Assembly: GCF_017643905.1 (NCBI RefSeq)
Contig: NZ_JAEPMO010000025.1
Span: 1-36,039, forward strand
Source: Marivita sp.
Lineage (GTDB): Bacteria; Pseudomonadota; Alphaproteobacteria; Rhodobacterales; Rhodobacteraceae
Direction of reading: 5' to 3'
Length of the DNA stretch: 36,039 bases
Shown here piece by piece: positions 33,770-36,039 of the stretch. Numbering within the stretch: position 1 is the stretch's first letter; each line of letters starts with the position of its first letter. A program made the translations under genes and the position numbers. The notes under the pieces were generated by a model. The model did not search any database, had not been told where the DNA came from, and saw only the letters and a list, made by a program, of their open reading frames with translations.

Positions 33770-35074
33770 TTGAACCTGCTTTTCAGCAATGACACCCGAG
33801 GGGCCTATCCTCAAAGCTGGTACGCCGCGACAGCGACCCTGCTTGCCCCGTTGGCGCCGTTGCACGGGGAAACCCGCGCCGATGTCTGTATCGTCGGTGG
33901 CGGGTATACCGGCCTGTCGGCGGCGCTGCATCTGGCCGAGATGGGCGCGGATGTGGTGCTGCTCGACGCGCATCGCGTGGGGTTTGGCGCGTCAGGCCGC
34001 AACGGCGGACAATTGGGGACAGGGCAGCGACAAGACCAGATCACGCTGGAAAAGATGGTGGGGGCGGATAACGCGCGCCTGCTTTGGGATCTGGGGGAGG
34101 ATGCCAAGGCGCTGGTGCGCGGGTTGATCGCCAAACACGGGATTGATTGCTACCTCAAGGACGGTATCGCCTGGGCCGCCTCGCGCCCGGTGGATGTGAC
34201 AGACCTGCATGACTATGCCGAACACCTGCAAACGCGATACGGCTACGACAAGATCACAGCGCTGGATCGCGATGCGTTCCACGCGCTCTGCCCCTCGCCC
34301 GACTATATCGGTGGCACGCTCGATATGGGGGCAGCACATCTGCACCCGCTGCGGCTGGCACTGGGGTTGGCGGAGGCCGCAGCGAAAGCTGGCGCGCGCC
34401 TGCACGAGCGCAGCCATGTGCATGACATCAAACACGGGTCAAAGGTGACGGTGCGGACCGATGCGGGCCATGTTATCGCGGATCAGGTGATCCTTGCAGG
34501 GAATGGCTATCTGGGTGGGCTGGACCGGCAGGTGACCGCGCGGGTCATGCCGATCAACAACTATGTCATCGCCACAGAACCTTTGGGTGACGACGCCGCA
34601 AAGGTATTGACACAGGATGTCGCGGTCGCGGATTCCCGCTTTGTTGTCAATTACTTCCGTCTGAGCCATGACAAACGCCTGATCTTTGGCGGTGGCGAGA
34701 CCTATGGCTACCGCTTTCCATCCGACATCGCCGCATTGGTGCGCAAACCATTGTCGGAGATCTTTCCGCATCTGCGCGATGTGCGTATCGACCATGCCTG
34801 GGGCGGTACGTTGGCCATCACGCTCAAACGCATGCCCTACCTTGCTCGTGTGCAGCCCAACATCCTGTCGGCATCGGGCTATTCCGGCCACGGTGTCGGG
34901 ACCGCCATACAGGCGGGCAAGCTATTGGCCGAAGCGACCCGCGGCGCATCACCGGGGTTCGACGCGTTCAACACCATCCCGCACGTGCCATTCCCGGGCG
35001 GCGGGCTGATGCGCACATCGATCCTCAAGCTGGGGATGTCATGGTATGCGATGCGTGACCGGTTGGGGGTTTGA
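33770..35074 (+). CDS. FAD-dependent oxidoreductase (PuuB/DAO-like)
   Basis: A 434-residue flavoenzyme of the D-amino-acid oxidase family. The N-terminal dinucleotide site is ADVCIVGGGYTGLSAALHLAE with VGFGASGRNGGQ, matching gamma-glutamylputrescine oxidase-like proteins; the C-terminal GYSGHGVGTAIQAGKLLAEA completes the FAD site. It probably oxidises the amine carbon of a gamma-glutamylated compound. The start is TTG 33770, with AGGA seven bases upstream and a family-like N-terminus (NLLFSNDTRGAYPQSWYAAT); an earlier TTG at 33740 is possible but lies in the repeat tail. Confidence 0.85.
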   Translation: MNLLFSNDTRGAYPQSWYAATATLLAPLAPLHGETRADVCIVGGGYTGLSAALHLAEMGADVVLLDAHRVGFGASGRNGGQLGTGQRQDQITLEKMVGADNARLLWDLGEDAKALVRGLIAKHGIDCYLKDGIAWAASRPVDVTDLHDYAEHLQTRYGYDKITALDRDAFHALCPSPDYIGGTLDMGAAHLHPLRLALGLAEAAAKAGARLHERSHVHDIKHGSKVTVRTDAGHVIADQVILAGNGYLGGLDRQVTARVMPINNYVIATEPLGDDAAKVLTQDVAVADSRFVVNYFRLSHDKRLIFGGGETYGYRFPSDIAALVRKPLSEIFPHLRDVRIDHAWGGTLAITLKRMPYLARVQPNILSASGYSGHGVGTAIQAGKLLAEATRGASPGFDAFNTIPHVPFPGGGLMRTSILKLGMSWYAMRDRLGV

Positions 35075-35093
35075 ACCAAAGCTGGGAGACATC

Positions 35094-35124
35094 CTGTCAT
35101 ACCACTGTCATACTCTCGTGACAG
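35094..35124. promoter_or_regulatory. CTGTCATAC direct repeat with inverted TGACAG copy (operator candidate)
   Basis: CTGTCATAC occurs at 35094-35102 and again at 35105-35113, exactly 11 bp apart. CTGTCA (35105-35110) also forms an inverted repeat with TGACAG (35119-35124) across eight bases. The array lies 40-70 bp ahead of the aminotransferase start, where a regulator of this gene would bind. Confidence 0.5.
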
Positions 35125-35164
35125 CGCGTATGCTGAGACGACACGACAGACAAGAGGCGCAGCA

Positions 35165-36039
35165 ATGACACATCTTCCGAACATGCACGACGCAGAGCCG
35201 ATCCCTGAAGCCGCCCGTCGCGAGATTGACCGTCTGCTGCAGTCTGGTGACCTGTTCCGCTACACCGCACCCGAAGCGGCGCCCGTCTCGTTGCTGGAAG
35301 AAGAGTTCGCTGCCTTGATGGGGGCAAAATACGCGCTGGCGGTCAGCAGCTGCTCGGCCGCGCTTTTCCTGTCGCTGAAGGCACTTGGTCTCCCCCGTGA
35401 CACGCGTGTTCTGATCCCGGCCTTTACATTTGCCGCCGTGCCCTCGTCCGTCGTCCACGCCGAGTGCGTCCCAGTGCTGTGCGAAGTGGATGACAGCTAC
35501 CGCATCGACATGGCGGATTTCGAAGCCAAGATCGATGATGTTCAGGCGGTGATGATCAGCCACATGCGCGGGCACACCTCCGATATGGACGCGATCCTGA
35601 CGCTGGCCCAAGCGCGCGGCCTTCCGGTGATCGAAGACGCCGCGCACTCATTGGGCACGCTTTGGAACGGGCAAAAGATTGGCACGCTGGGCCATGTCGG
35701 ATGCTTCAGCTTCCAAAGCTACAAGATGCTCAACGCAGGCGAAGGAGGCATCCTTCTCAGCGACGATGCCGACCTGATCGCCCGTGCGGTGATCCTGTCG
35801 GGCGCCTACGAGCACAACTGGAAGAAACACCCCGTCCTGCACGAGGCCTTTGCCAAGTGGCAAAACAAACTGCCGCTGTATAACCTGCGCATGTCGAACC
35901 TGTCCGCTGCCGTGATCCGCCCGCAATTGGCCGAGTTGGACCGCCGCGTCCGCGATGGCCGCCGCAACCACGATCACGTGGCCGCCCGCCTACGCCAGTC
36001 GCCCTGGATCACCGTACCGCCGTCCCTGCCCAAAGAAGA
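35165..36039 (+). CDS. DegT/DnrJ/EryC1/StrS-type PLP aminotransferase, 3' end outside window
   Basis: The frame is open from ATG 35165 to the window edge (291 codons and two bases). AAGAGGCG precedes the ATG. Motifs of the sugar-aminotransferase family are clear: AVSSCSAALFLSLKALGL (phosphate-binding region), IPAFTFAAVPSSVVHAE, VIEDAAHSLGT with Asp158 contacting the PLP ring nitrogen, and FSFQSYKMLNAGEGG with the Schiff-base Lys187. The family normally aminates nucleotide-sugar ketoses; here it follows an amine-catabolism-like cluster, so it may act on a small keto acid or aldehyde, or begin a new unit. The C-terminal part is unseen. Confidence 0.88.
   Translation, partial: MTHLPNMHDAEPIPEAARREIDRLLQSGDLFRYTAPEAAPVSLLEEEFAALMGAKYALAVSSCSAALFLSLKALGLPRDTRVLIPAFTFAAVPSSVVHAECVPVLCEVDDSYRIDMADFEAKIDDVQAVMISHMRGHTSDMDAILTLAQARGLPVIEDAAHSLGTLWNGQKIGTLGHVGCFSFQSYKMLNAGEGGILLSDDADLIARAVILSGAYEHNWKKHPVLHEAFAKWQNKLPLYNLRMSNLSAAVIRPQLAELDRRVRDGRRNHDHVAARLRQSPWITVPPSLPKE

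Noticed and set aside
1-36039. tRNA, rRNA, CRISPR or insertion sequence
   Set aside because: Reading the intergenic gaps showed no cloverleaf with a CCA end, no spaced direct-repeat array and no transposase or integrase motif. Diverged small RNAs cannot be excluded by eye.

Overview
The window reads as chromosomal DNA of a marine alphaproteobacterium of the family Rhodobacteraceae (Roseobacter group). The basis is high-GC codon use in most genes, the order hflK-hflC-DUF2065-Do protease, small proteins typical of the group (DUF2842, DUF6524), a long acidic protein I know only from these bacteria, and a TTTGCAAA operator array of the kind used by ScfR/PccR regulators in Rhodobacter. Genus-level placement is inference. 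No rRNA, tRNA, CRISPR array, transposase or integrase was seen.

Left part (1-3.9 kb): a lower-GC reading frame broken by an in-frame TAA, then prpE (propionyl-CoA synthetase) behind a cluster of TTTGCAAA-like octamers and ahead of a strong terminator nested in further palindromes, then a glutathione transferase. Minus-strand block (3.9-10.6 kb): a 58-residue membrane peptide, rpiA, gor, hflK, hflC, a DUF2065 peptide and a Do-type periplasmic protease. hflK, hflC and DUF2065 overlap and form one envelope quality-control unit. Next (10.8-17 kb): a second glutathione transferase and L-serine dehydratase, an EamA transporter whose 3' end overlaps a convergent thiamine pyrophosphokinase gene, and a 780-residue acidic protein of unknown function. 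Housekeeping block (17-22.4 kb): purA with DUF2842 and an unknown protein on the minus strand; DUF6524, secG and pyrG on the plus strand.

At 22.4-23.6 kb an AT-rich DUF4238 gene begins inside the last codons of pyrG and is followed by a gene-free stretch full of perfect palindromes. Small genes follow (cutA, rlmJ, a secreted unknown, a TerB-like protein with a promoter placed for a leaderless message, and a PhnD-like binding protein without a signal peptide).

From 26.7 kb to the right edge lies the most interesting region: a complete polar-amino-acid-type ABC importer (ATPase, binding protein, two permeases), then two glutamine-synthetase-like ligases flanking a class I glutamine amidotransferase, a DAO-type FAD oxidase and a DegT-type PLP aminotransferase cut by the window edge. 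This set fits a gamma-glutamylation route for taking up and breaking down an amine or amino-acid-like compound, comparable in logic to the Puu putrescine pathway but with different transport and composition. A 14-bp palindrome lies on a TATAAT hexamer before the first ligase, and a CTGTCATAC repeat array precedes the aminotransferase. The substrate cannot be read from the sequence.
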